In this document: piece after piece, positions 49,101 through 58,730 of the stretch
How positions within the stretch are numbered: position 1 is the stretch's first letter
How the letters are laid out: every line of letters starts with the position of its first letter
DNA from: Dendrophyllia cribrosa
Lineage: Eukaryota > Cnidaria > Anthozoa > Scleractinia > Dendrophylliidae
DNA length: 64,000 nucleotides
Assembly: GCA_024195265.1 (NCBI GenBank)
Contig: JAJLRJ010000004.1
Coordinates: 46,463,337 to 46,527,336, forward strand
Direction of reading: 5' to 3'
Program-made: the position numbers and the translations under genes
Notes under the pieces: generated by a model
What the model was told of the DNA's origin: nothing
What the model saw: only the letters and a program-made list of their open reading frames with translations
Databases searched by the model: none

Positions 49101-52100
49101 CTGCGGTTTCGCATGGGCAAGTAAATACGGAATTACCGGCTTTTTGCGGATCGCTCAGCTGTCGCCATGTTGTGTTTCGACGCGAGTATATATATATATA
49201 CGGTATGGATTTTCGGTGTCTAGTCTAGTATAGGGATGCAAAATCAGCTGAACATGGTCTGGTATAGGCTAAGGGTTTTAGACTCCCAGCGGCACACCAC
49301 CAGCCAAAAATATACAGAGCACCTCTCCCCCCACCCCCTCCAACCCGGCCGATTTTGCTCTATTTTGTGATATTACATTATATATCTTAATTGTGCCATT
49401 GCAGGTGATGTGGTTTAGCAGTGGAGGCACCAAGTCTGTTCTGCACCTTGATGATGGACTGGATAACATCAACTGTCTGTTCAGAGGCACCAAGGAACTT
49501 TTATTTATTGATTATCACAAATACAAACACGTGGTACGTTAACTCAGTGACATGCTAATTCAAACATTAACCCTTTTAACGTCCCATGGGGTTTTATACG
49601 ACCCTGTGAGGAGACCAACCTCGTTCCCAGGTGGATCAAAACGCCTAGGAGAGGGGAGGGGAGGGACCGAAGGTTATTTCGTATTCATGAGCAGGAGCCT
49701 TTAACTGTTAGTGACAGACACAATCTCCCTGGGTAAAGAGTAAATACGTTTGAAGCATAACTTGATGGAGTGATTTCTACCACACAAAGTCTAAAGGCCG
49801 GCACACACTAGGGGACATGTTGCGGGAGCATAAAGCGGGGACAAGCTCCTTCGTGTGCACAGCATTGGCGCATGTTGCAGGGACAGTACGCAAGCTGGTG
49901 CACACAAAGCGGATTGACGTATAAAAATCACAGAAATCACTGTGGGCGCCTGCCACTGAAGGCTTATGGGATAATCAATGGCGCGTTATTATTGGTTCAT
50001 TTCTATTTTGTAGCGGGGACAGTTTGCAAGAGCAGTGCACACGATGCGACATCGAAATTGGGATCATTTTGTCCCCGCTTCATGACGCACGAATTCAAAC
50101 CAGCTGCATTTCATGCAACATGTTGCGGGGGACAAAATTGTGTCCCCGCAACAGTACCTTTTCGCAAAAACGGGGATGTCACACGAGGAAAACTGTCGCT
50201 GCAACATGTCCCCGCTTCATGTCCCCGCAACATGTCCCCTAGAGTGTGCTGGCCTTAACTTGAACCTCGGAAGTGCATTTAATGGAACTCTGTACCTGTT
50301 TATATTAAACGGTGTCACTTTAGTAGATAATTGTTTTCCTGTGCGATATGTCATTAATTGCTGGAAGATATCTTGCACTTTCTTCTTTCCGTAGGTTCCC
50401 ATTGATTTTCCGGCTGAAGGTTATTCCGGTGTGGACGTAGATAGGTATATTTATGCTTATGCATGTCGTTGAAACACTTGAATGACCGCCGTATGAAAAC
50501 TGCCTTCGCTCAAGCCATAATCCAGTTATAATCACGAAAGAAAACTATTCGAATGTTTACGCCGTCAATCCACGTAAGCGCAGAACGTTTGTCACGTCAA
50601 CCAATAGGCTTAGGGGAATAAACCATATAAAGCCCTTATATCATCCCCCTAAGCCTCGTAGTAATGTCTTTTGTTTCAAGTTGAATTTTAATATATCGAA
50701 ATTGGGCTATTGTCTGGTGCCTCTACGGCTTTCTGCCAGGCCTTCACGCTGATACATTTCGGCCCGAGACGAACGCTCGCACCACGTGACCCAAAACGAG
50801 TTGACCGCGGTGAAATAATAAAAGCTAGATCCACTTGTATAAAATACGACTAAGAAAGTTTAGCTCCAACGATTTATCTTTAGTATTATATAAATAACAG
50901 CCACTGAGTCCATGTCAGCTTACGCCCATGAGTCCATGTTTAAATCTGAGTATTTTTCCACCCGTCTTATCTCCACTGAAAACGAATTGGTGACTCCTCA
51001 ATTATTCACATTTCTGTCAACAGTTTTTCATAATCTGGCTGTGATAGAAGCCTTTAAAAAAATCTGAGTTGTAGAAGATTTTCGCGCGAACGCCCTTAAA
51101 TTCAGGCAGTCAACTACTACAACATATCCAAAAATAAACCATCTGAAAGCAACGGTCACCGAACATATCTTCGCGGCTGACTCGTCCCCAGCCGTCTTTC
51201 TAGGCAAGACGCGTGAGACGCGCGTGAAGGATAGACGCGGAACGAGGGAAGTACGACCGAAGGGGGTGATGGGAAGGAGGAAAAAAGAAAGGGAAACTCG
51301 CGCTCCCCTCGGCCGCGCTCCTCTCGTCAAATGAGAAACGACTGGGGACGAGTCAGTCTTCGCGGTATGGACAGTAAAATATATTTAGTAGAACAAGACC
51401 AAAAGGAACAGTTGGGAAAACGACTGAAAGTTGAACTGAACTTTGGAAATGGTCTTAGAATCTTATTAGAAAGCCATTCTATGAAGGATAAATTGAATCG
51501 TTCTTGGGCCATCGTAGCTTGATAAGAAATAGAACACAAACCGCGGTGATAAACATATTGAACTTATTCATTTTTGATAAAACTTGACGTTTCGTATGCT
51601 ACTAGCTACATACATTTTCAAAAGTGAAAATAAATTGATAAATTGACTTGACTGTTTTGTCATGTTGTCTTCAGGGTGGACTTCGAGAAATATCCTGGAT
51701 TAATTAACGTTGAGTACTACAATGTGACTATGCAGGCTGGAGACTGCTTGTTTATTCCACACAGATGGTAACACATCTCTTTCTTTAGCCATGTTTATTA
51801 TTAAGTTAATTTGAGCACGTTTCCTGTAAATATTTTCGAAGGAGGGACAAACAACGAAATGGGAATGGAAGAGGTTAATTACTAACGTAATGTCGCACTC
51901 AATAAATAATATCAGAAGCTCATAACAGAGCTCTACGTGATAAGCTTCTGATAATATATATCTAAAAGATATAACGATGATATGATATTTTCTTCCCCGT
52001 TTAAGGTTTCATCAAGTCCGGTCGTACGGTAGAAACTTAGCAGTGAATTTGTGGTGGAGTCACCGTCCAAAGTTTGTACCTCAGGACTGCGAGGGAGTGG

Positions 52101-52302
52101 AACCAAATCAAACGCTCGACAAGTTTAAATTTACATCATTGAAGGAATTGATGGAAAACAGGACCCGAGATGAAATGTTGTAAGTACATATATCCTGCGA
52201 GCAGTCTCCTATTTGCTTTTAATAGGCCATTTCCAAGTTACGTTACGCCTTGTTGTCAAAGCGAGGCTAGGTGCACAACCTTTCATATGAAAATGAGTTT
52301 TC

Positions 52303-52333
<31 letters not shown>

Positions 52334-55300
52334 TGAAAGGTTTCGCACCTAGCCTCGCTTTGATAGAGAGGCTAAAGGCAACTCGGAAATGGCCTATTAG
52401 TCGAGCGAACGCGCTTGTGTTACGCTGATTAATTACACGCTTTCTAACACAGCTACATCCCTCAAATTTGATGAGAAAACATTCTTCCTAGTATCGTAAG
52501 TTTTTAATTCACAAATATTAAAAATATAAAATAAACTGAAATTTTTTGACACTGGGTTCCTATACAAATACTGTATTTGGCGCCCAGGTGGGAGGGAGGG
52601 GGGGGGGGGGGGGGGGGGGGGGGTACTCCCATGCAAGCTATATAGATATGTGCCGTGGGATAAGGTATGGGTTTTGAGGTGCTCAGTCCTTAAATAGGGT
52701 ATCCTTTTTTGTAATTGTGATCCTTGGTTAGGGTTTCTTTGAATTGTATTAGCTTAATTACAGTACCTGAAACTACGCTCAGTCTAGTATTCATTGCCTG
52801 ATGCTAAACCTCCCATGTACAGAAATTGACGGGAGTCCCCCACACGGGAATTGGCGGCATGTTTGCCTAATCTTGTACCCAGATCCCCCACGGTCAGTAG
52901 AAGCACGAGTGAAATCTGGGTACGAGATTAATGTTTGCCGTGATCATCCATGAGGACTCTCATCGATCGACTTTGAACTCTCGCAATTCCATGCCCTTTC
53001 CCGTTTGGCCCATCCATGTCCAATGCTGTCGACCTGATATGATCCGAAAAAATCAAAGTACGATCCGTTTCTAAGTATCCCTAATGAGAGGCATTTTTCG
53101 GATCGACAATTCTCTTTTTCGGGTCGTAACAAGTTGTCGACCCGTACAGATCGAAAACTGTCTTTTTCGGGTCGTATCAGGTCGAGAGTATTGTACAACC
53201 TTCGTTTGGCCCCAGCTTAACCCTATCTCATAGAATTTGTTCCGGAACATAATTATTATGATTTAACATAATGCACGAATAAACAACTTTTTGCAGAAAC
53301 CTTTTGCAGCGCTTTCTAAGGAAAAAGGACGAAATTTCCTACAAGATATTTGTGAAAAGATTGAGAAAGGTAACGTATTACTAACTTCTTGAGTAGTTTT
53401 GCGGTGTTACAATGATATTTTGGGAGCATTTTACCTTTAATAGATAGCATGTGATGTGTTCCACTAGGTAAGGTATATATTATGGGCAGGAAGCATAATC
53501 GATTATGGCTCCTGTTATTAGGGGACCTATGACGTCATCCAAAATGGCTGCCAAGATGGCCGTCACCTTGGATTTTACTCAAAATTCAAATTTATCGAAA
53601 AAGCGGAAATTGAAAATGGTTTATACCAGAGATGTAAAATATAATTTGATTAAACATTTTGCTGCTTTTTGGCAGAATTTTACTTTTTTACCAAAAAAGA
53701 AAAAACACGCATTTTTATCAAAAAATGACTTGATCTCATGCTACTTATAACGTCATATCTCGTTACCATAGCAAATGATTGTCACCCTTGTACCTCCGAG
53801 GGTTGTCGGCTCAAAAAAGATCATTTCAATCCAGAAAGATATTCATTTGTTGTTAGGAATCTTCTCACTTTAATATGGTCCCGAATAAATGGTCCTTGTA
53901 CTGAGCCAACGCTTGCAGTGGTTTGCTAAATTACGCTTGTTTTAATCTTTCTTGTTATAAATTTCATCTCAGGATCCTCAATTATTTAATAACGACGAGA
54001 CTGAGTGGAATAAAGAAATGAAATTAGCGGCTAGAAAGGTAAGACAGAGTACTGCGAAAAAAAACCGTATATCTTTCCCACTACAACAGTCTACAAGCTA
54101 TTACAGGGAATATCAAATATTCCCGGGAACTCAGTGGTAAAGTGATGACTGATATGTTATTGTTATTTCGTTCCTTCATTCAAGATGTTCAAACTGATGG
54201 ATGTGGACGGAGACAAGTATTTCTCTATCTCTGATCTTGAGGAACTTGAAAAAGACGATGCCGTAAGTTAAAACATTTATTTGAAAGATTAAACATCGCT
54301 TTTTTGTTTACTGACTGCAAAGGGCAGAAAATACCACGTGATCATTTTTTTACGTTTCTCGTCCACGTCTCCATTCCCGGTTTTCAACGCGAGAAAGGCT
54401 GTTTCTACGTGTATTTCACGGCACACCGCAAAAAGCAAGTTTGCTTCCGCCATATTCGCTGTCGATAACTGAACAGACCCTCGCCAGAGAGTGCATGTGC
54501 ACTACGAAAAAAAGGCACGAAAAGTGTTGCTGTGTGTCCGTAATCAAAACACTAGAACTCTCCTATCCGAGATATACACCTGGGCGGGAAGAAAAATATA
54601 AACTGAAAATATTTGCTGCTGCTCCAGTTAGTTGCCGGAAGACTCCAGCTTTTTGTATCCGTACTATCTGGACATTTTAGCAAAGTAAGGCCAACAGAAT
54701 GTTCACGTTAGCCTTTAGAATTGAGCTCTCTCGAGCAGTTCTCATCAAAATGTTTCTTTTTCGACCAAAACAAATGCCTATTATTCTACCTTCGCAATTG
54801 TCATTAATGAGATATGGACTGTAACTGTTCTGGCACGAGGTGGCAATGATTGAAAGAGGGTGATCAACCCCGGCTAAAAAAAGATTGGTGAGAGGGTGCC
54901 GCATCTTACCATTTTGGCAACGAGCCTGTTCCGCTGGACAAGGGTAACGCGGACTCTGGGAACGAGATTGCTTAAAGGTTGGTTCACACGACGACGCAAA
55001 CGCAACGCATGCACATTAAGATACGCATGCGCATTTGAGCATAACAAGATGGCGGACGGAGCGAAGATGGCTAAGATCCCAAGATGGCGGATGACACCAT
55101 CTTGGATTCAACCGGCAATTTCACGGGAGCTAAATGTCATTTGTGAAACTCATACCCTCGGTAAAATATACATATATTAAACGACTTTACGCGCGGCTTG
55201 CGTCAATCCCTTTTACTTAATTTGTCTTCATTGTTTCAGGGGGAAAGTACTGCCATTTTGAATGAATACTATAGACTGGCTGACTTGATAGAACTGGAGC

Positions 55301-55425
55301 GAGAGTACAATGACGAGGAGGAGGAGGAGGGCGAAGACGATCATGATGACGGCGCTGGAGATGGCGATGACGATATTGAGCCAGTTGGAAATGCCGATGA
55401 CAAAAACACTCGAGAAGAACTTTAA
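46113..55425 (+). CDS. ER-luminal JmjC/cupin-like oxygenase with EF-hand and REEL tail, 10 exons
   Basis: Exons: 46113-46555, 48291-48360, 49405-49533, 50395-50444, 51675-51767, 52006-52179, 53297-53369, 53973-54038, 54185-54262, 55240-55425. All are GT-AG with consistent phases; total 1362 nt, 453 residues. A hydrophobic signal peptide (about 1-22) precedes a cupin-like JmjC domain. The iron-binding triad is visible as H185-x-D187 (VLHLDDG) and H264 (RWFHQVRSYGRN), with FIPHRW before it. Residues 372-383 form one canonical EF-hand loop (DVDGDKYFSISD). The C-terminal about 40 residues are very acidic, and the protein ends REEL, resembling a KDEL-type retrieval signal. It should be a soluble Fe(II)/2-oxoglutarate-dependent oxygenase of the secretory pathway, with Ca2+ binding. 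The substrate is unknown; I cannot assign it to a named human JMJD. Confidence 0.88.
46760..46886. mobile_element. MITE CAGGGCCAAGTTGTTC in JmjC intron 1
   Basis: Termini CAGGGCCAAGTTGTTCGAAG and CTTTGAACAACTCGGCCCTG are inverted repeats around CTAATCCAGG/CCAGGATCAG arms. Its style resembles the GGCCCCGGTTGTTC family but the sequence differs. Confidence 0.6.
47535..47639. repeat. Hairpin in JmjC intron 1
   Basis: GTCCAATTCTGTCTGTAATC at the left is mirrored by GATTACAGACCGAATTGGAC at the right; arms about 42 bp. Confidence 0.65.
47854..48104. mobile_element. Palindromic insertion with hammerhead-like cores and 15-bp target duplication
   Basis: GTCCGCTAATACCTG occurs exactly at 47839-47853 and 48105-48119, bracketing a 251-bp insertion. 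Most of it is a palindrome with about 95-bp arms (about 47851-47945 and 47963-48057). Each arm contains, pointing outward on opposite strands, CTGAAGA + GGC-loop-GCC + GAAACGTC (minus 47938-47911; plus 47970-47997). This fits the hammerhead core pattern CUGANGA - stem II - GAAA. Such motifs are known from the terminal repeats of Penelope-like retroelements. Self-cleavage is not shown by the sequence. Confidence 0.6.
48530..48620. mobile_element. Fragment of the GGTATATGAAA...TTGAGTA element, ending in poly-C
   Basis: Positions 48530-48597 match 63678-63747 closely (AAGGGTTTGGACCTCGGGGC; ACAAAACTTTGTTGAGTA). Here the end runs into 25 C residues (48596-48620) instead of the CCCCCCGGG terminus seen at 63747-63755. 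Probably a truncated copy with an expanded end. Confidence 0.65.
49795..50255. mobile_element. Harbinger-type MITE AGGCCGGCACACAC, TAA duplication
   Basis: The termini AGGCCGGCACACACTAGGGG and CCCCTAGAGTGTGCTGGCCT are inverted repeats, followed inward by multiple GGGGACATGTTGCGGG-type blocks. TAA flanks both sides (49792-49794, 50256-50258). It lies in JmjC intron 3; the open frames over it (49872-50394) are translated repeats. Confidence 0.75.
51179..51354. mobile_element. MITE GACTCGTCCCCAG in JmjC intron 4
   Basis: The inverted termini GACTCGTCCCCAG and CTGGGGACGAGTC enclose a GC-rich core (GACGCGTGAGACGCGCGTGA). No clear target duplication. Confidence 0.55.
52221..52398. mobile_element. 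MITE AATAGGCCATTTCC in JmjC intron 6
   Basis: The termini AATAGGCCATTTCC and GGAAATGGCCTATT are perfect inverted repeats, with a second strong inner palindrome (GCGAGGCTAGGTGC ... GCACCTAGCCTCGC). Confidence 0.7.
52598..52623 (+). repeat. Poly-G tract, about 26 nt, at a repeat boundary
   Basis: Preceded by GGGAGGGA and followed by TACTCCCATGCAAGCTATAT, which looks like the end of a dispersed element. Confidence 0.7.
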
Positions 55426-56513
55426 GGAGATTTTGCAGTTCATACTTTTAAAATGCCGCTTCTTCAATCTTGATATAGATTTGGAAAAGCTGATCGCAAA
55501 TAAACTTAATCTCCAGTATCTAAAAAACCGAATTTATGTTAATTGGTTAGAGACAAAAACTTAACACCCTAATTGCCTGCTAGGGTAAATTCCGACAGGC
55601 GACATGACCCAAAAAGTAGCGACAGCACGTAAAATGAAATTGCCACAAAAGACAATCTTTCTCGGCACAATTCCGACAGCGATATCAAAGCCGAGAATTA
55701 ACGACAAAGAACGGTGGTTTGGCATATTTTTTCACCGACCTATCAAACGAAAGTTAAACGCGCTAACCACTAAACTACCGCGCCTCCACGATTTATCACG
55801 TCAGTTGGTCTAAAAATGTTGTACGCAGGTCAGTTACCATGAATGGCTATAGTAGCATGTTACGTTTTCGATGCGCACCGAACGATAACTGAGCTATTGT
55901 AGAACTGTAGGCGTTTCTTTATTACGTACCATTATCCACCTTTTCTAAAATTCCGACAAGCTATGTACGTTCAATTTCCGACAGCGACGTGAAGCATTGA
56001 TGAAACACCGACATGAGACATTTTAAAATTCAGACAAGCGACACGGGACCCCCCCCTGGCAGGGCCTCGTTAATGGTTAATTTTCCCTTAAATCAAGTCT
56101 CAATCACTAAATCCCTGGGTGTATTTATTGACGAAAATCGTACCTGAAGCAGCCACATATTAACTAAATTGGCTGAAAAGGTTCCCGGCCTCCAGTATTG
56201 CAACAATTAAGCGGGTAACTGGTAGTTTGTCTCCTCGCCGACATAATATCTTATTGACAAAGCTTTGTTCAACCGCATTTCGATTATTGCAGCGTATTCA
56301 TAATTCTGTAAAGGTCCTGATAAATTTTTACCGTGTATCAATAAAAATCACTGTTACTGCTACTGTTACTACAAATGAAGGGTACTGAAGTCCACTTTCT
56401 TAATTAACCCTATTCAGACCGCGGGGACCGGGGGCTGGGGGGTTGAGGGGTTGGGGCTGGGGGGTTGGGGTTGGTGCTGGGGGCGGAAAATACCCTCGCA
56501 GACTTTGAACGGT
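55426..56513. other. 3' flank of the JmjC gene, TTCCGACAG repeats and a G-rich minisatellite
   Basis: Downstream of the polyadenylation signal the motif ATTCCGACAG and close forms recur between 55585 and 56050. A GGGGTTGGGGCTGGGG minisatellite fills about 56420-56485 and has quadruplex-forming potential. No gene is supported. Confidence 0.45.
55499..55504 (+). terminator. Polyadenylation signal AATAAA of the JmjC gene
   Basis: Canonical hexamer 74 bases after the stop codon, the nearest on this strand. Confidence 0.6.
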
Positions 56514-57235
56514 TATACAACAACAAGTAGCTTTATTTGCATGACTATAAATCCTTACAGTATTGCAAAAGCATTACAACATAAAATGAAATAACAGTAA
56601 TATAATAAAGAAAGGGAAAGTTCAATTGAGATACATTAGTCTGGATTGATAATTTGATTATTGCGGAGATCAAAGCATGAAATAATGAATTTTACTAATT
56701 GAATATTTACAAAATAATTACGAGAGTTCATTAATTCATTCGTAACTTCTGAAGGAGATAACTGTTTCATATTTGGTAGGTGATGCCCTATTTTCCTGTA
56801 AAATTCGTCCCTAAGAATTGAGTATTTAGAACAGTGAAAAAGGAAGTGAATTTCATCTTCAATTTCATTAGTTCCACAAGTAGGGCACAATCTATCATCT
56901 CTCGAGATTTGTTCATATCTACCAATTTCAATCATTAACTTATGATTACTTATACGAAATTTTACTAATTGTTTTCTGTCTTTTGATTTCTTTGTAAGGT
57001 CTAAGTAATGAGAAGGCGCGTATTCGTTCTTAAAGATATTATAGAATTCGAGTTTCTTAGAGTGTTGAATGGTATGTCGCCAATATAGGATATATTTTTG
57101 TTGCATTGAGTTTACATAATGTTTGATTTTAGTTTCAGTTAAGAGAATAGGATCAAAATCGGGCAAATTATAGAATTCGGATATCCTGATAAGATTAGAG
57201 TAGAAACTATATATAACCTTCAAAGCATTTACCAA
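56514..57235 (-). pseudogene. LINE retrotransposon, 3' fragment of the reverse transcriptase ORF
   Basis: A 199-codon minus-strand frame (57235-56636) matches the C-terminal end of non-LTR reverse transcriptases: a helical segment, then a zinc-binding zf-RVT motif C117-x2-C120 with H130/H134/C135 (CPTCGTNEIEDEIHFLFHC). The frame closes at a stop. About 120 bp of AT-rich 3' UTR follow, with an AATAAA on the minus strand near 56530. The catalytic reverse transcriptase and endonuclease are absent, so the copy is 5'-truncated, as is usual for LINEs. Confidence 0.75.
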
Positions 57236-57289
57236 TACCTATCCAAACTTCGAGACATTTTCTGAAATGAACAACATTTTGATTCTGAC

Positions 57290-57590
57290 TAATTTGTATT
57301 CGTGACATGTGATGTTTACATGGTAATTCTTCATCACTGACGGAAACCCGCTTATACCTTACAATGCCGCTTATAAGCCAGCAGGGCTTACCCGACCTGG
57401 GTACCACAAGCCAAATTTTTACCAGTTTTTTTGTTGCTGTTCACTTCGGGTTTGAGGGCCCCGTCATACCTCCCTATAAAAGGAAACATAGAATGCACGA
57501 TCACTGCAACAAACCGTTGAGAATGGCCGGATCTGGGTTTCCAGACCTCGTGTTTAAATAAAAGATATTGTATTGTATTGTAGATCAGTA
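57290..57590 (+). mobile_element. Probable LINE 3' tail on the plus strand
   Basis: The stretch ends GTTTAAATAAAAGATATTGT followed by ATTGTATTGTAG, a polyadenylation-like signal and a short tandem tail typical of LINE 3' ends. No coding part remains. It is head-to-head with the minus-strand LINE fragment. Confidence 0.45.
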
Positions 57591-57787
57591 TTAATACTTG
57601 AAGTGAAACAAAAGAAACGGCAAACTGATCCTCACGGCAGAAAAACAGAAGCAGAAACAAATAAAATAAAAGTGGAATATAATTGTGCCTAGTATTTCGC
57701 TTTGCAAAACAAAGCTTCTTCATAAATGATTACAACTGTAAAAACATTATACAAGTGGTTTTGAAAAAAAATAAAGAATAACAAAAA

Positions 57788-57961
57788 CAACATTTTAACA
57801 AGAAAATTAACGATAGAAAAACTACATGACGTTTCGATGACTTTCATGACATCATTGTCGAATGAATGAATTGATAAAATTCGACAATGATGACAAAGAT
57901 GTCATGAAGTCATCGAAACGTCATATAGTTTTCCTGTCGTTAATTTTCTTGTCTAAATGTT
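57788..57961. repeat. Palindrome with degenerate hammerhead-like sequence
   Basis: The arms (57788-57860 and 57880-57961) mirror each other and contain GTCATCGAAACGTCAT on the plus strand and its counterpart on the minus strand. A CUGANGA box is not clearly kept, so only resemblance to the 47854-48104 element is claimed. Confidence 0.5.
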
Positions 57962-58044
57962 TATCAAAATCGATTTTTATTAAAAACAACGTTTTTATGA
58001 ATATGATTGGTGAAGGGTTTGACGGGTGATTAACTAAACTGACT

Positions 58045-58613
58045 CCCGGCATAGTAAATCGAACCCAATCGAACTAAATTTCAATCGAACTCATTCGAAC
58101 TCAATTCATGGATTGAGTTCGATCGTGTTTGTGTAAACTGACAGGCGTTGAAAATCCATAACCAGATCTTGGAAGCTCGAGTTACTTCAGCTCGGAGTGT
58201 AGCGCACGTGTTTTTCGTAAACGAAGAAATTCCGCAGAAATGGCTTGTTCAGATGCGCTGTGGATTGTAAGCTTCAAATGCGTAGTAAAAGGCTACCAGG
58301 AATGCCGCTTTGACGTCAAGGATGGCGAAGTTTTCAAGGTTTTTAAGAAAATAGTGCCAGAAAATCGAACAAATCGAACTCAATCGAACGCAATCCATGT
58401 AATTGTGTTCGATTGAGTTCGGTTTCCGAACTCAGTCGAACACAATCAAATGGATTGAGTTCGATTGAGTTCGATTTGTTCGATTGGATTCTATTTGTTC
58501 GGAAATCGAACTCACTGAAAGTCCGGTGTTCGATTTCGTTCGATTGCCGAACTCAATCCACGGATTGAGTTCGATTGAGTTCGATTTCCGAACGTTCGAT
58601 TTACTATGCCGGG
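58045..58613. mobile_element. MITE CCCGGCATAGTAAATCGAAC with 7-bp duplication, carrying foreign DNA
   Basis: Perfect 20-bp inverted termini (58045-58064, 58594-58613) are flanked by ACTGACT on both sides (58038-58044, 58614-58620). Subterminal regions are dense in TCGAACTCAATCGAA and its complement. The middle (about 58140-58360) is unlike the rest and holds a short ORF. Confidence 0.8.
58240..58416 (+). other. Short ORF (58 codons) inside the MITE, possible captured exon
   Basis: It starts MACSDALWIVSFKCVVKGYQ and continues ECRFDVKDGEVFKVFKK before running into the element's own CGAACTCAATCGAAC repeats and a stop. The first 37 residues read like a folded-protein N-terminus with balanced composition, and the coding sequence up to TTCAAG|GTTTTT could end at a donor-like GT. 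I do not recognise the protein. Capture of a host exon is inference. Confidence 0.35.
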
Positions 58614-58730
58614 ACTGACTAGTGATGAGAAAGTTTTATGAAGTTAGTCGCGTCTGTTGATTCCAAGTGGTTCTAACGTCTTTATTTTGCCTATGAGATA
58701 TGCTTCACGCGCTTTTCGTACAGAGTTTCT

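Noticed and set aside
50024..50394. Frames with RHVPATCPRNMSP-like repeats
   Set aside because: Translations of the TIR-internal GGGGACATGTTGC repeats in the MITE at 49795-50255.
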